From Armatimonadota bacterium (GTDB lineage: Bacteria; Armatimonadota; UBA5829; DTJY01): a stretch of DNA of 63,384 bases. The stretch is from contig JAGONM010000022.1 in NCBI GenBank assembly GCA_017993055.1, forward strand, positions 1 through 63,384. Reading direction: 5' to 3'. The number at the start of each line of letters is the position of its first letter. Position 1 is the stretch's first letter. Of the stretch, positions 9,495 to 17,262 are shown piece by piece. The notes under the pieces are model-generated. The model was not told where the DNA came from and did no database searches. It saw only the letters and a list, made by a program, of their open reading frames with translations. Made by a program: the position numbers and the translations under genes.

Positions 9495-11522
9495 ATGTCT
9501 GATTCATCCTCGAGCTGCTGCAAGTGCGGCTGCTCCGATCCCGCTTCAAAGACGATCTGCTGCCTCGTGCTCGGATGCGATGAGCGCGCGAAGGGTTTCA
9601 TGCCCGGTTGGGACGTCGAACTTGCCCGCCAGAAGCTACTCTTCTTCACCACGCCTTCCGACTTTGCCCGAAGGTTCAACGACGCAACAGGGTGCCTCTC
9701 GACCGCGTTCCAATCGGCCGACCTCCAGGCCAGGAAGAAGTGCATCTCTTTCCTCCTCGGAGTAACCGATTCGCTCGCTTCCGTCGTCGAACTGCGCCAT
9801 AACCTGCAGAGCGCGGCGCTCCACGGCGATCAGTGTTTGAGCGACGATGCCGTTGCCAAGGTGCGTGGCGAGGGCGCGAAGCTGCTCGCCGAATGGGAGG
9901 CCGCCGCCCCGGACGCCGCGCGCCTTGCCCTCGACGAGATCAAGCTCGAAGACCTTGCGGTGAACAAGGGTGACAACATCTTCATCGCGTGGGCGAAGGA
10001 CTGGCAGAAGCTTACTGGGGCAGATCCGTATGCCTCGATCGCCGAGCACCTGAAGTGCTTCGCGGCTCTGTATCAGCCGAAGAACTACTACGTGAAGCTC
10101 TTCCTCGCGTGGGAGCGCGGCGATACCAGGACCCAGTTCTTCAACGACTACGGCATGCAGGCCGCCAGATGCCGCAAGATCGGGAGCCTCGGGGGTACGA
10201 CGAACCCCGCGATCGCCGTCATGGGCGAGGACGACCTCGATGCCAAGGGAAACATCCACGGCGAGGAAGCGGCCGCCTTCATCACCCGCTTCCCGAACAA
10301 GTGGAAGGCCGTCCGCGCCGTTATCGCCAGGGACCAGAAGGCCCGGAACGAGGCAGACGACTGGGGGGCGACCAAGTTTACGGAGTGGGTCGTCGTGGAC
10401 GCGATGCTCGCGCTCCGTCCCGTCTTTCTGATGCGGGGCCTGGGGCGCGTCGCCTTCCAACTGCGGCCCGACTGGCACGACCAGGAGGAGAAGTGCGTCC
10501 GCGCCGGCGGCGAAATATACGCCGTCCTTGGCGAGAGGGTCAGGCAGTTCGACGACATCCTGCTCGAAGGGGCCGGGGAGCCGTATGTCTCCAAGGCCGC
10601 CCCGAGGGTCGGCAAGGCTAACAACCACTTCAAGGTATCATGCACCGGCCCAGTCGCCCTGAACGTCGTCCGCGCGTTCAACGCCGGATACCATCCTGAC
10701 TTCCCCGATGCGTTGAAGGAGCGGATGTTCACCAACATGACCCTGAGCTACGAAGTCCCGCAGATGGTCGCCACATGGTGCGCGGTCAACGAGGGCATCC
10801 GGCAGTGGGAGAAGCGCAACGGCGAGAAGGCGGACGACGGGCTCGGCGGATCGGTCATCACTTCGATGATCGGCCGCTTCAACGATGCCATCCGGGTCTA
10901 CCGCGTCGAGCAGCTCCTCAACTCGCTTCCCCAGGATTCGCCGTTCAGGTCGGAGATCAAGCCCGCCGCCGTCAAGTCGCTGGACGCCCCCCCGCTCAAC
11001 TCCGAGGAGTTCAAGTCCGCCGTCGAGCAGGCCGGGATCGAGTTCGACCCCGAGGGCGAGGAAGACGCGATCAGCCGCGCCGGGACGCTCTGCACGAAGC
11101 GCGCGGCGAGATGGATCGAGTTCAAGTACGGCTCCCTGCAGAATCGCCTGCTCACCGCCTCGAAGAGGGCCGTCCACCAGAACACCGACCTTCTTGACGT
11201 GCCGTTCTCGACGGACTTCGGCAATATCCAGGCGATGTACGTCCGAAAGATGAAGAGGGACCGGCCGCAGATCAAATCGTGGACGACGCTGGAGGACGGC
11301 ATCGACTCGCAGGGCTTCCCCCTTGCGGGCACCGTCTGGCACCTGCGTCATCAGACGCTCCGCCGTATCTGGCCCGCGTGGGACGACGCTTTCCACGAGG
11401 ACGGCGTGCTCCCGTCGGAGTACATCAACACGATCTACGTCCCGCCCACCCTCAATCAGTTCCTGGGCTTCTGGGCGGACAATGTCGCCCGCGCGAAGGC
11501 CGCCCGCGAGGCCCTCGGCTAG
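9495..11522 (+). CDS. Transaldolase-like TIM-barrel protein with Cys-rich N-terminus
   Basis: Protein of 675 residues. I do not recognise the whole, but the middle resembles transaldolase: IGSLGGTTNPAIAVMGEDD (about residue 230) matches the T-T-N-P motif; NNHFKVSCTGPVALNVVRAF (about 375) is where the Schiff-base lysine strand (usually IKIPAT) would be; TNMTLSYEVPQMVATW and SVITSMIGRFND match the strands usually reading VNVTLLFS and SPFVGR. A short Cys-rich start (about 7-33: CCKCGCSDPASKTICCLVLGC) could bind metal. Transaldolases transfer dihydroxyacetone units between sugar phosphates; this one is twice the usual size. ATG 9495 follows CGGAGGAC, better than the in-frame upstream GTG. The adjacent sugar epimerase supports a sugar-metabolism role. 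Confidence 0.55.
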   Translation: MSDSSSSCCKCGCSDPASKTICCLVLGCDERAKGFMPGWDVELARQKLLFFTTPSDFARRFNDATGCLSTAFQSADLQARKKCISFLLGVTDSLASVVELRHNLQSAALHGDQCLSDDAVAKVRGEGAKLLAEWEAAAPDAARLALDEIKLEDLAVNKGDNIFIAWAKDWQKLTGADPYASIAEHLKCFAALYQPKNYYVKLFLAWERGDTRTQFFNDYGMQAARCRKIGSLGGTTNPAIAVMGEDDLDAKGNIHGEEAAAFITRFPNKWKAVRAVIARDQKARNEADDWGATKFTEWVVVDAMLALRPVFLMRGLGRVAFQLRPDWHDQEEKCVRAGGEIYAVLGERVRQFDDILLEGAGEPYVSKAAPRVGKANNHFKVSCTGPVALNVVRAFNAGYHPDFPDALKERMFTNMTLSYEVPQMVATWCAVNEGIRQWEKRNGEKADDGLGGSVITSMIGRFNDAIRVYRVEQLLNSLPQDSPFRSEIKPAAVKSLDAPPLNSEEFKSAVEQAGIEFDPEGEEDAISRAGTLCTKRAARWIEFKYGSLQNRLLTASKRAVHQNTDLLDVPFSTDFGNIQAMYVRKMKRDRPQIKSWTTLEDGIDSQGFPLAGTVWHLRHQTLRRIWPAWDDAFHEDGVLPSEYINTIYVPPTLNQFLGFWADNVARAKAAREALG

Positions 11523-11531
11523 GAGTAGAAC

Positions 11532-12599
11532 ATGCCTGCGGCAGAGAACGCGGCCCAGCCTATTCGCAAGGTGTTCGTCACCGGGGGGTCGGGCTTCCTC
11601 GGGATCAACCTCGTCCGGCACCTGCTTGACAAGGGATGCGAGGTCGTCTCGTTCGACATCGCCCCGTTCGATTACCCGGAGAAGGACCGCGTGCGCTCGA
11701 TCGAAGGCGACATCCGCGACCTCGATCGGGTCCGCGAGGCGATGGCGGGGTGCGATGCCGTCGTCCACTCAGCCGCCGCCCTCCCGCTCTACAGCCGCGA
11801 GGACATCTTCTCGACCGACGTGGACGGTACGGGCAACGTGCTCGAGGCCGCCTCGCAAGAGGGCGTCCGCCGCGTCGTCTTCGTCTCCTCGACTGCGGTG
11901 TACGGCGTGCCTGACCACCACCCGATCTACGAGGACGACCCCAAGGTCGGCGTGGGGCCCTACGGCGAGGCGAAGATCCGCGCGGAGGAGGTCTGCCTCC
12001 GGTACCGGGAGCGTGGGATGTGCGTCCCGATCGTCCGTCCCAAGTCTTTCATCGGCCCGGAGCGGCTGGGTGTCTTCGCGCTGTTCTACGACTGGGCCAA
12101 GGACGGCAGGGGCTTCCCCCTTCTCGGCAACGGGCGAAACCGTTACCAACTCCTGGACGTGGAAGACCTCTGCGACGCGATCTGGATCTGCCTTACCGGG
12201 CCGGACGAGACGGTCAACGACGTCTTCAACATCGGCGCGCGCGAGTTTACGACGATGCGCGAGGACTTTCAGGCCGTCCTCGACCGCGCGGGCTTCGGAA
12301 AGAAGATCAAGTGCATCCCCGCCGGCCCCGCCGTCGCCGTGCTCAAGGTCCTTGAGAAGTTGAAGCTCTCCCCCCTCTACTGCTGGGTCTACGAGACCGC
12401 CTCCACCGACTCCTTCGTCTCGACCGAGAAGGCGGAGAAGGTCCTCGGGTTCGTCCCCAGGTATTCCAACAAGGACGCCCTCATCAGGAACTACGAGTGG
12501 TACCTCGCCAACCTCTCCTCGTTCGAAGGACAGAGCGGGGTCTCCCACCGCGTCCCGTGGAAGCAGGGGATCCTCAGCCTCGCCAAACGCTTCTTCTGA
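11532..12599 (+). CDS. NAD(P)-dependent sugar epimerase/dehydratase (SDR)
   Basis: Extended short-chain dehydrogenase of 355 residues. The Rossmann motif is VFVTGGSGFLGINLVRHLL (about 14-32), followed by SFDIAPFDYP, GDIRDLDRV with the acidic contact, VVHSAAALPLYS, and the catalytic VFVSSTAVYG with G-x-YGEAK (Tyr-x3-Lys) at about 149-153. VRPKSFIGPERLGVF and LLGNGRNRYQLLDVEDLCDAI complete the sugar-epimerase pattern. Substrate is probably a nucleotide sugar. Lies 10 bp behind the transaldolase-like gene with a GGAG 7 bases before ATG, so the two are co-transcribed. Confidence 0.85.
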   Translation: MPAAENAAQPIRKVFVTGGSGFLGINLVRHLLDKGCEVVSFDIAPFDYPEKDRVRSIEGDIRDLDRVREAMAGCDAVVHSAAALPLYSREDIFSTDVDGTGNVLEAASQEGVRRVVFVSSTAVYGVPDHHPIYEDDPKVGVGPYGEAKIRAEEVCLRYRERGMCVPIVRPKSFIGPERLGVFALFYDWAKDGRGFPLLGNGRNRYQLLDVEDLCDAIWICLTGPDETVNDVFNIGAREFTTMREDFQAVLDRAGFGKKIKCIPAGPAVAVLKVLEKLKLSPLYCWVYETASTDSFVSTEKAEKVLGFVPRYSNKDALIRNYEWYLANLSSFEGQSGVSHRVPWKQGILSLAKRFF

Positions 12600-12656
12600 A
12601 CTCCCTACAGCATCCCCCGCGCTCTGCCGATAATGGAAGTGCGCCCGCCGCGGTCG

Positions 12657-12803
12657 GGAGCGGTCCCTTCGGCGACAGGAGCATTCCCGCCCTTGAAGGG
12701 AAGGTTCCCCGCGGCGTCGGGAACCGTCCCTTCGGCGTCGGGAACATTCCCATCCTCAGAGGGAACAGTCCGATCGGGAGGGGGACCCTTCCCTTCGGCA
12801 GAG
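12657..12803 (+). repeat. 21-bp tandem repeat array (7 degenerate units)
   Basis: Seven units of exactly 21 bp at 12657, 12678, 12699, 12720, 12741, 12762 and 12783. Each starts GGA, most carry a central TCCC, and the commonest ending is like CTTCGGCGTCG. A 22-bp degenerate unit precedes at 12635, and the partial unit at 12804 supplies GGAGG, the Shine-Dalgarno for the gene starting at 12815. Because 21 is a multiple of three, one frame reads as heptapeptides such as GTVPSAS-GTFPSSE, but no start signal supports translation. The array fills the 12600-12814 gap. Confidence 0.85.
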
Positions 12804-12814
12804 GGAGGCATCAG

Positions 12815-13489
12815 ATGGCGAGGAAAGACGATTACGTTCCGGTCAACGATCTCGATATGAGTGAGTGGATCGGGCTGTTTGCGGACTACGTGGCCGCGCA
12901 CGGGGTCGAGTACGGTCTCACTCCCCAGCAGATCGCTTCGCTGCCGGCCGCGCGTGAGGAGTTCGACGAGGCGCTCGAAGACTACAGGCGCGCCCTTCTG
13001 CTCCAGCGGAGCGCGTGCGCCCGAAAGAAGAGCGCCCGCTCGGCCCTAGAGGAGGCCCTGCGCCCCATAGCGCGCCAGATGAACCACCACTCGGGGATGA
13101 CGGCCGACGTCCGGGCAATGCTCGGCCTGAAGGAGCCGCAGCCTCACCGCGTTCGCATGGAGGTGGGAGATGAAGCCCCGCTGCTGCACGTGGAGGCGAG
13201 AAAGACCTCCGTGACGGTGCACTTCGGCAGCGATCCGGCGAACGAACAGCGCAACGGGCGCCCCAAGTGGTCGGCGGGGTGCGCAATCTATCGGCGCCGA
13301 TACGGAGAGGCTCAGTACCAACTGGTGGGGTACGCCACGCAGTCGCCGTTTCGCGACCAAGTCCCTCAGGCGCTCACGGAGTACTCCTACGTCGCGCGCT
13401 ACGTAGGTCGGCGGGACGGCGAGATGGGGCGGCCTTCTGCGGAGGCCTCGGTGGCGGCCGGCGTTCGGCCGGAGCTTCGGGCCGCCTAG
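12815..13489 (+). CDS. Conserved hypothetical protein downstream of 21-bp array
   Basis: Protein of 224 residues from ATG 12815, preceded by GGAGG six bases upstream that belongs to the last repeat unit. The N-terminal part (MARKDDYVPVNDLDMSEWIGLFADYV) and the Ala/Arg-rich helical part to about residue 100 are followed by a beta-rich half with VEARKTSVTVHFGSD, KWSAGCAIYRRRYGE and YSYVARYVGRRDGEMGRPSAEASV that looks like a fibronectin-III-like or similar sandwich. From memory, a family of cytoplasmic proteins with this architecture is scattered through diverse bacteria and has no assigned function. The start chosen is far inside a longer open frame because the upstream part only reads through the repeat array and the preceding gene. 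Confidence 0.7.
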   Translation: MARKDDYVPVNDLDMSEWIGLFADYVAAHGVEYGLTPQQIASLPAAREEFDEALEDYRRALLLQRSACARKKSARSALEEALRPIARQMNHHSGMTADVRAMLGLKEPQPHRVRMEVGDEAPLLHVEARKTSVTVHFGSDPANEQRNGRPKWSAGCAIYRRRYGEAQYQLVGYATQSPFRDQVPQALTEYSYVARYVGRRDGEMGRPSAEASVAAGVRPELRAA

Positions 13490-13495
13490 CCGAAG

Positions 13496-14905
13496 TCAGG
13501 CGAGGGCCTCCAGGTGCCGTCGCATGTGGGTCGCGATCCGCTCGTAGTGCCGCGCCTCGTGCTCGGCGAGAAGCGCCCGTATCTCATCGCCCTTCTCCGC
13601 GAGCAGCGCGCCGTAAGAGATATGAAAGAGCTGGACGAGATTCCGGTCGCGGCGGTCCAGGCATTCTCCGGGCGGGATTCGGGGCGGAAGGTCTCGTAGG
13701 TTGATGTCGGTGTCGTAGTCCCGGAGGCTGTCGTGCAGGTGTGCCAGCGCGATTGTGTAGATCACTTTGTACAACTCCGGCTCGTATTCCGAGACAAGAC
13801 TTAACGCCTCGAGCCAGCTCGTGCCGGAGGTCTTCACATGGAATAGCCCCTCGACGGCCTCCCCGAACGGCCGGTAGGCGAGCCACTTGTCGCTGCCGGA
13901 GTGGAGGCTCAGCTTGTACCCGCCGATCTCCCGGGCGAGTCGCGCGTGCATCCGCATCGAGGCCGCAAGGTCGGCCACGTCGCCGATGAAGTCAACTCCC
14001 TTGCGGAACTTGCCCGGGAACCTGGGCGCGAGGCTCGTAAGCGCGACGCCGGATGCGTGGAGGTACTCGGCGGCGAACAGGTGGTCTTCGAGGGTGGTCT
14101 CCTGCGAAGCCTCGTCCATCGAGACCTCGAGATCGAAGTCCGGCATCGCCGCGCGGATGATCCGGTGGAAGCGCACGGCATTCTCGAGGGGGCGCTGGTA
14201 GACCGCCGCCGAGCGTAGGAGTTCCTGCTCTGACGTCGCATGCGCCGCGACTCCCTGGCCGGAGTGCTTCCGTACGATCCGGCGGCTCAGATCCGACAAG
14301 TCCGATTCATCAAACAGGTCAGACGGATCGGACGGTGACACCCATCCGCTGAGATCGAGGGTGTACATGCTGTACCCCGCGCGCACCGCTTCCGTCAGGC
14401 GCTCCTCGTCCTTGATGTGATCCGCGTCCGCGCCCCAGGGAGCGTCGAACCCCACCTCCAGCGCGCCCATCGCGGCGTCGAGGAGGACGTCCCTGAACGT
14501 CCGGAGGGTCTTAGTCAGCTCCCTCGGCGACTGCTGAGCGATCACGGGGAAGACCGGGAAGGGCTCCGCCGCGTCCAGGTGAGCGGGCGTCGCCATCCCG
14601 AGCCGGTCTCCCATGCCGAGAGACGCGTTTCGGTCGCACCTCACGGGACCGAGGGGCATCAACTGCCGGACGGCCTGGTAGTTCTCCCACGTCGGCTCGT
14701 GCAGGCTTGCCTGTGCTCCGGAGGCGAGCGTCATCGGCCCGAACGCGCGGGAATGCATCGGCGGGAAATTGCGCTTGCAGGCGACGCCGATCAGCTTCCT
14801 CGCGCCTTGCCGCGCGACGAAGACGTGCCCGCCTTCGATCGGCTTGACGGAGCGGGGGTAGACAGCGTATCCGTGCTGTTGAAGCGGCTCGAGTAGTTGA
14901 TTCAT
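13496..14905 (-). CDS. uxaE: Tagaturonate epimerase UxaE-like
   Basis: Cytosolic protein of 469 residues matching the UxaE family, which interconverts D-tagaturonate and D-fructuronate in a modified galacturonate route. Supporting segments are RDASLGMGDRLG-type RNASLGMGDRLGMATPAHL, GFDAPWGADADHIKDEERL, YSMYTLDLSGW, EVSMDEASQETTLEDHLFAAEYL, VALTSLAPRFPGKFRKGVDFIGD and GGYKLSLHSGSDKWLAYRPFG. The last two carry conserved acidic and His residues likely to bind metal. Residues about 191-205 are a Ser-Asp-rich insert encoded by a 9-bp tandem repeat. It is convergent with the preceding gene, ending six bases away. No other pectin or uronate genes are next to it. Confidence 0.82.
   Translation of the reverse strand: MNQLLEPLQQHGYAVYPRSVKPIEGGHVFVARQGARKLIGVACKRNFPPMHSRAFGPMTLASGAQASLHEPTWENYQAVRQLMPLGPVRCDRNASLGMGDRLGMATPAHLDAAEPFPVFPVIAQQSPRELTKTLRTFRDVLLDAAMGALEVGFDAPWGADADHIKDEERLTEAVRAGYSMYTLDLSGWVSPSDPSDLFDESDLSDLSRRIVRKHSGQGVAAHATSEQELLRSAAVYQRPLENAVRFHRIIRAAMPDFDLEVSMDEASQETTLEDHLFAAEYLHASGVALTSLAPRFPGKFRKGVDFIGDVADLAASMRMHARLAREIGGYKLSLHSGSDKWLAYRPFGEAVEGLFHVKTSGTSWLEALSLVSEYEPELYKVIYTIALAHLHDSLRDYDTDINLRDLPPRIPPGECLDRRDRNLVQLFHISYGALLAEKGDEIRALLAEHEARHYERIATHMRRHLEALA
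14291..14335. repeat. 9-bp tandem repeat island inside uxaE
   Basis: Five units of 9 bp: ATCCGACAA, GTCCGATTC, ATCAAACAG, GTCAGACGG, ATCGGACGG at 14291, 14300, 14309, 14318 and 14327. On the minus strand they encode a Ser-Asp repeat linker (PSDPSDLFDESDLSDLS). The frame is kept. The same kind of island, also five units, is in ileS at 50022-50066. Confidence 0.8.
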
Positions 14906-14947
14906 GGCAGACTCGCTGCAGTAGGGTCGCCGGACAGCCTGGGTGCC

Positions 14948-16600
14948 CTACTTCGGGAAGACGACCTCGGCGCGGATGCGGTCCGTTCCGGTAAGCGAGA
15001 AACGCCCGTGGAGGTCGTCGCGCACGAGGTTCTCGACGATCTGAAGGCCGAGATTGCGGTTCTTCCGCAGATCGAAGCCCTCCGGCAGGGGATTGCCGTC
15101 GTTTGTCACGGCGAGCATCAACTCCCTGCCCATGTCCTCGATCTCCACTTCCACCCGGCCCGATTCGATGCCCTGGAATCCGTGCTCGACCGCGTTCTGG
15201 ATCAACTCGTTCAGGATCAACGCGACGGAGGTCGCCTTGGCGGGCGGCAGGACGATCTCGGCGCCCGCGACCGACGTCTGCACATGCTTCCCGGGCGGGA
15301 TCAGGCTCTGGGAAGTCGCCTGGAGGATGTTTTCGATCACCGTCTTGACGCTCACCACGTCGAACTGCTCCTGCGAGAGGACTTCGTGGACGGCGGCGAT
15401 GCTCAGTATGCGGTTGATGCTCTCCTGGAGCACCTGCTCGACCGAGGCGAACTTCGAGTAGTGCATCTGGAGGCGCAGGAGGCTCGCGATCGTCTGGAGG
15501 TTGTTCTTCACCCGATGGTGCATCTCCTGGACGATCGCGGATCGGACGACGAGCTTGGCATTGTCAATCGCGATGGCGGCGTGGCTCCCTAGCGCGGAGA
15601 GGACGTTGATCTCCTCGGGGGTGAAGACGTGCGGCTTGTCCGTGTAGCAGTTCAACACCCCTATGATCTTGTCCCGGAAGCGGAGGGGAACGCACACGAG
15701 AGAGCAGAGCCCCTCGCGCCGGGCGATGTCCGGGTATCGGTACTCGGGCGTCTCTCGCACGTCAAGGACGGTGATCGGGCGCGCCTCGGAGATCGCCTTC
15801 CCCGCGAGGCTCTCGTTCAGCTTCAGGTTCGGCTTGTGCGTGTACTCGGAACTGCTGCTCTGAGTTGCGCGGATCACGAGTTCCTGCTTGTCCTCGTCCA
15901 CGAGCATGACGGTCACGATCTTGAAGTTCATTGACTCGGCGGTCATCGCCACTATCAGGTTGAGGATCTCGTCCAGGTACATCCCGGACGTGATTGAGCG
16001 GCTGACCTCCGACAGGGTGGAGAGGTGGGAGACCTGCGCCTGCATGCGGTGGTACAGCTCGGAGCTGTGGATCGCGTTGGCGACCTGCTCGGCGATCCGG
16101 TCCATCAGCCTGCGCTGGCCGTCGGTGTACTCGTGCGAAGGCTTGGTGTGGATGTTGATGACCCCGACGAGTTGGTCGTCGGCGACGAGCGGGACGGAGA
16201 GCATGGACTGGAAGGGGTCTTCGGTCTCCAGCGCCTTGTAGCGTTCGTCGCGGAAGGCGTCCTTCCCGATCGAGACGAACTGCCGGGTCTTGGCGACCCA
16301 TCCGGTGATGCCCTCGCCGATCTTCAGCCGCCACTTGCCTACTATGCTCTTGGAGGGGTCTCCCTTCGCCGAGCGGAGCACGAGTTCGTCGGTGTCTTCG
16401 TCGAGAAGGTAGATGTAGCAGGTGTCGGTGCCGGTCACCTGGACCGCGATCTCCGCTACGACATCGAGCAGCCGCTGGACGTCGAACGATGATCCTATCG
16501 CCTGGCCGAGCTTCCGGAGGGCCTCGACCTCGATCTCCCTCTCCGCGAGTATGCCCTGCAGTCGGCGTATTTCAGCGTCTTGCGCTTCGCGTTCAGACAT
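14948..16600 (-). CDS. Sensor histidine kinase, GAF-GAF-HisKA_2-HATPase
   Basis: Soluble kinase of 550 residues with no membrane segment. An N-terminal coiled coil (1-30) is followed by a first GAF domain (about 35-185, SVPLVADDQLVGVINIHTK), a second GAF (about 205-350, VCVPLRFRDKIIGVLNCYTDK), a HisKA_2 dimerisation region with EMHHRVKNNLQTIASLL (phospho-His near residue 358) and a C-terminal ATPase domain with ALILNELIQNAVEHGF (N box) and NLGLQIVENLV. This HisKA_2 type commonly partners ANTAR regulators. Its ATG overlaps the end of the ANTAR gene by 8 bases, so both form one operon. The signal sensed is unknown. Confidence 0.9.
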   Translation of the reverse strand: MSEREAQDAEIRRLQGILAEREIEVEALRKLGQAIGSSFDVQRLLDVVAEIAVQVTGTDTCYIYLLDEDTDELVLRSAKGDPSKSIVGKWRLKIGEGITGWVAKTRQFVSIGKDAFRDERYKALETEDPFQSMLSVPLVADDQLVGVINIHTKPSHEYTDGQRRLMDRIAEQVANAIHSSELYHRMQAQVSHLSTLSEVSRSITSGMYLDEILNLIVAMTAESMNFKIVTVMLVDEDKQELVIRATQSSSSEYTHKPNLKLNESLAGKAISEARPITVLDVRETPEYRYPDIARREGLCSLVCVPLRFRDKIIGVLNCYTDKPHVFTPEEINVLSALGSHAAIAIDNAKLVVRSAIVQEMHHRVKNNLQTIASLLRLQMHYSKFASVEQVLQESINRILSIAAVHEVLSQEQFDVVSVKTVIENILQATSQSLIPPGKHVQTSVAGAEIVLPPAKATSVALILNELIQNAVEHGFQGIESGRVEVEIEDMGRELMLAVTNDGNPLPEGFDLRKNRNLGLQIVENLVRDDLHGRFSLTGTDRIRAEVVFPK

Positions 16601-17168
16601 CCTGGGTGAGGATGACCGCTTCAGCGATCTCGCGCATCGTCTTGCGAGTGTTCATGCTCTGGGATTGAATCCATCTGAACGCCTCGTGCTCTTTCATCCC
16701 GCGCTTGTCCATGAGGATTCCCTTGGCTCGGTCCACGATCTTGCGGGTCTCGAGCTGCTCGGATACGTCGCCGAGCTCTTTCTCGAGTTCGAGCATCTCC
16801 CGGTAGCGGGATATGGCGATTTCGATGGCGGGAAGGAGATCGGCTTCCTTGAAGGGTTTGACGAGATAGCCGAATACGCCCGCCTCTTTCGCACGGTCAA
16901 TGAGGTCGCTCTGGCTGTAGGCGGTGAGGAGGAGCACGGGAGCGATTTTCTCTTCTGTGAGCGCTTTGGCGACGTCAAGGCCGTCCATCTCCGGCATCTT
17001 GATGTCGAGGATCGCCAGGTCAACGTCGTGTGCGCGCGCGAGTTCGAGCGCCTTCGCGCCGTCGCTTGCCTCGGCGATGACCTTGTGGCCCATGCTCTCG
17101 AGGGTCTTCATGAGGTCCAATCGGATTATCGATTCGTCATCGGCGATCAGTATGCGCAGGGAGTCCAT
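16593..17168 (-). CDS. ANTAR-domain response regulator (RNA-binding antiterminator)
   Basis: 191 residues. The receiver domain (1-125) carries Asp10-Asp11, the phospho-acceptor Asp55 in AILDIKMPEMDG, Thr in LLLTAYSQ and Lys in YLVKPF. The C-terminal ANTAR domain (about 130-188: VDRAKGILMDKRGMKEHEAFRWIQSQSMNTRKTMREIAEAVI) binds paired RNA hairpins and prevents transcription termination when the receiver is phosphorylated. GGAGGTGATGATG places two tandem ATGs after the Shine-Dalgarno; I take the second (17168) for its spacing, the first (17171) adds one Met. First gene of a two-gene operon with the kinase. Targets were not found nearby. Confidence 0.92.
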   Translation of the reverse strand: MDSLRILIADDESIIRLDLMKTLESMGHKVIAEASDGAKALELARAHDVDLAILDIKMPEMDGLDVAKALTEEKIAPVLLLTAYSQSDLIDRAKEAGVFGYLVKPFKEADLLPAIEIAISRYREMLELEKELGDVSEQLETRKIVDRAKGILMDKRGMKEHEAFRWIQSQSMNTRKTMREIAEAVILTQDV

Positions 17169-17191
17169 CATCACCTCCGGGGGAGTCGTCC

Positions 17192-17221
17192 TTGTCCGCA
17201 TATTCTACATCGTGGTATAAT
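17192..17221 (+). promoter_or_regulatory. Promoter of the membrane-protein gene, overlapping a divergent promoter
   Basis: TTGTCC at 17192-17197 and a perfect TATAAT at 17216-17221 with an 18-bp spacer, about 40 bp before the GTG at 17263. It physically overlaps the minus-strand promoter of the ANTAR operon, so polymerase should bind only one at a time. Confidence 0.65.
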
Positions 17222-17230
17222 CTTTGTCAA
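17202..17230 (-). promoter_or_regulatory. Promoter of the ANTAR-kinase operon
   Basis: On the minus strand TTGACA (complement of 17225-17230) and TAGAAT (complement of 17202-17207) are separated by 17 bp. It lies about 35 bp before the ANTAR start and overlaps the divergent promoter at 17192-17221. Confidence 0.65.
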
Positions 17231-17262
17231 AGTGCCGCGTGGCGGTGCTGAAGGAGTGGAAC

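Noticed and set aside
12633-12860. Short plus-strand frame encoding a GTVPSAS-GTFPSSE type repeat
   Set aside because: It only reads through the array and overlaps the real gene starting at 12815; no ribosome site.
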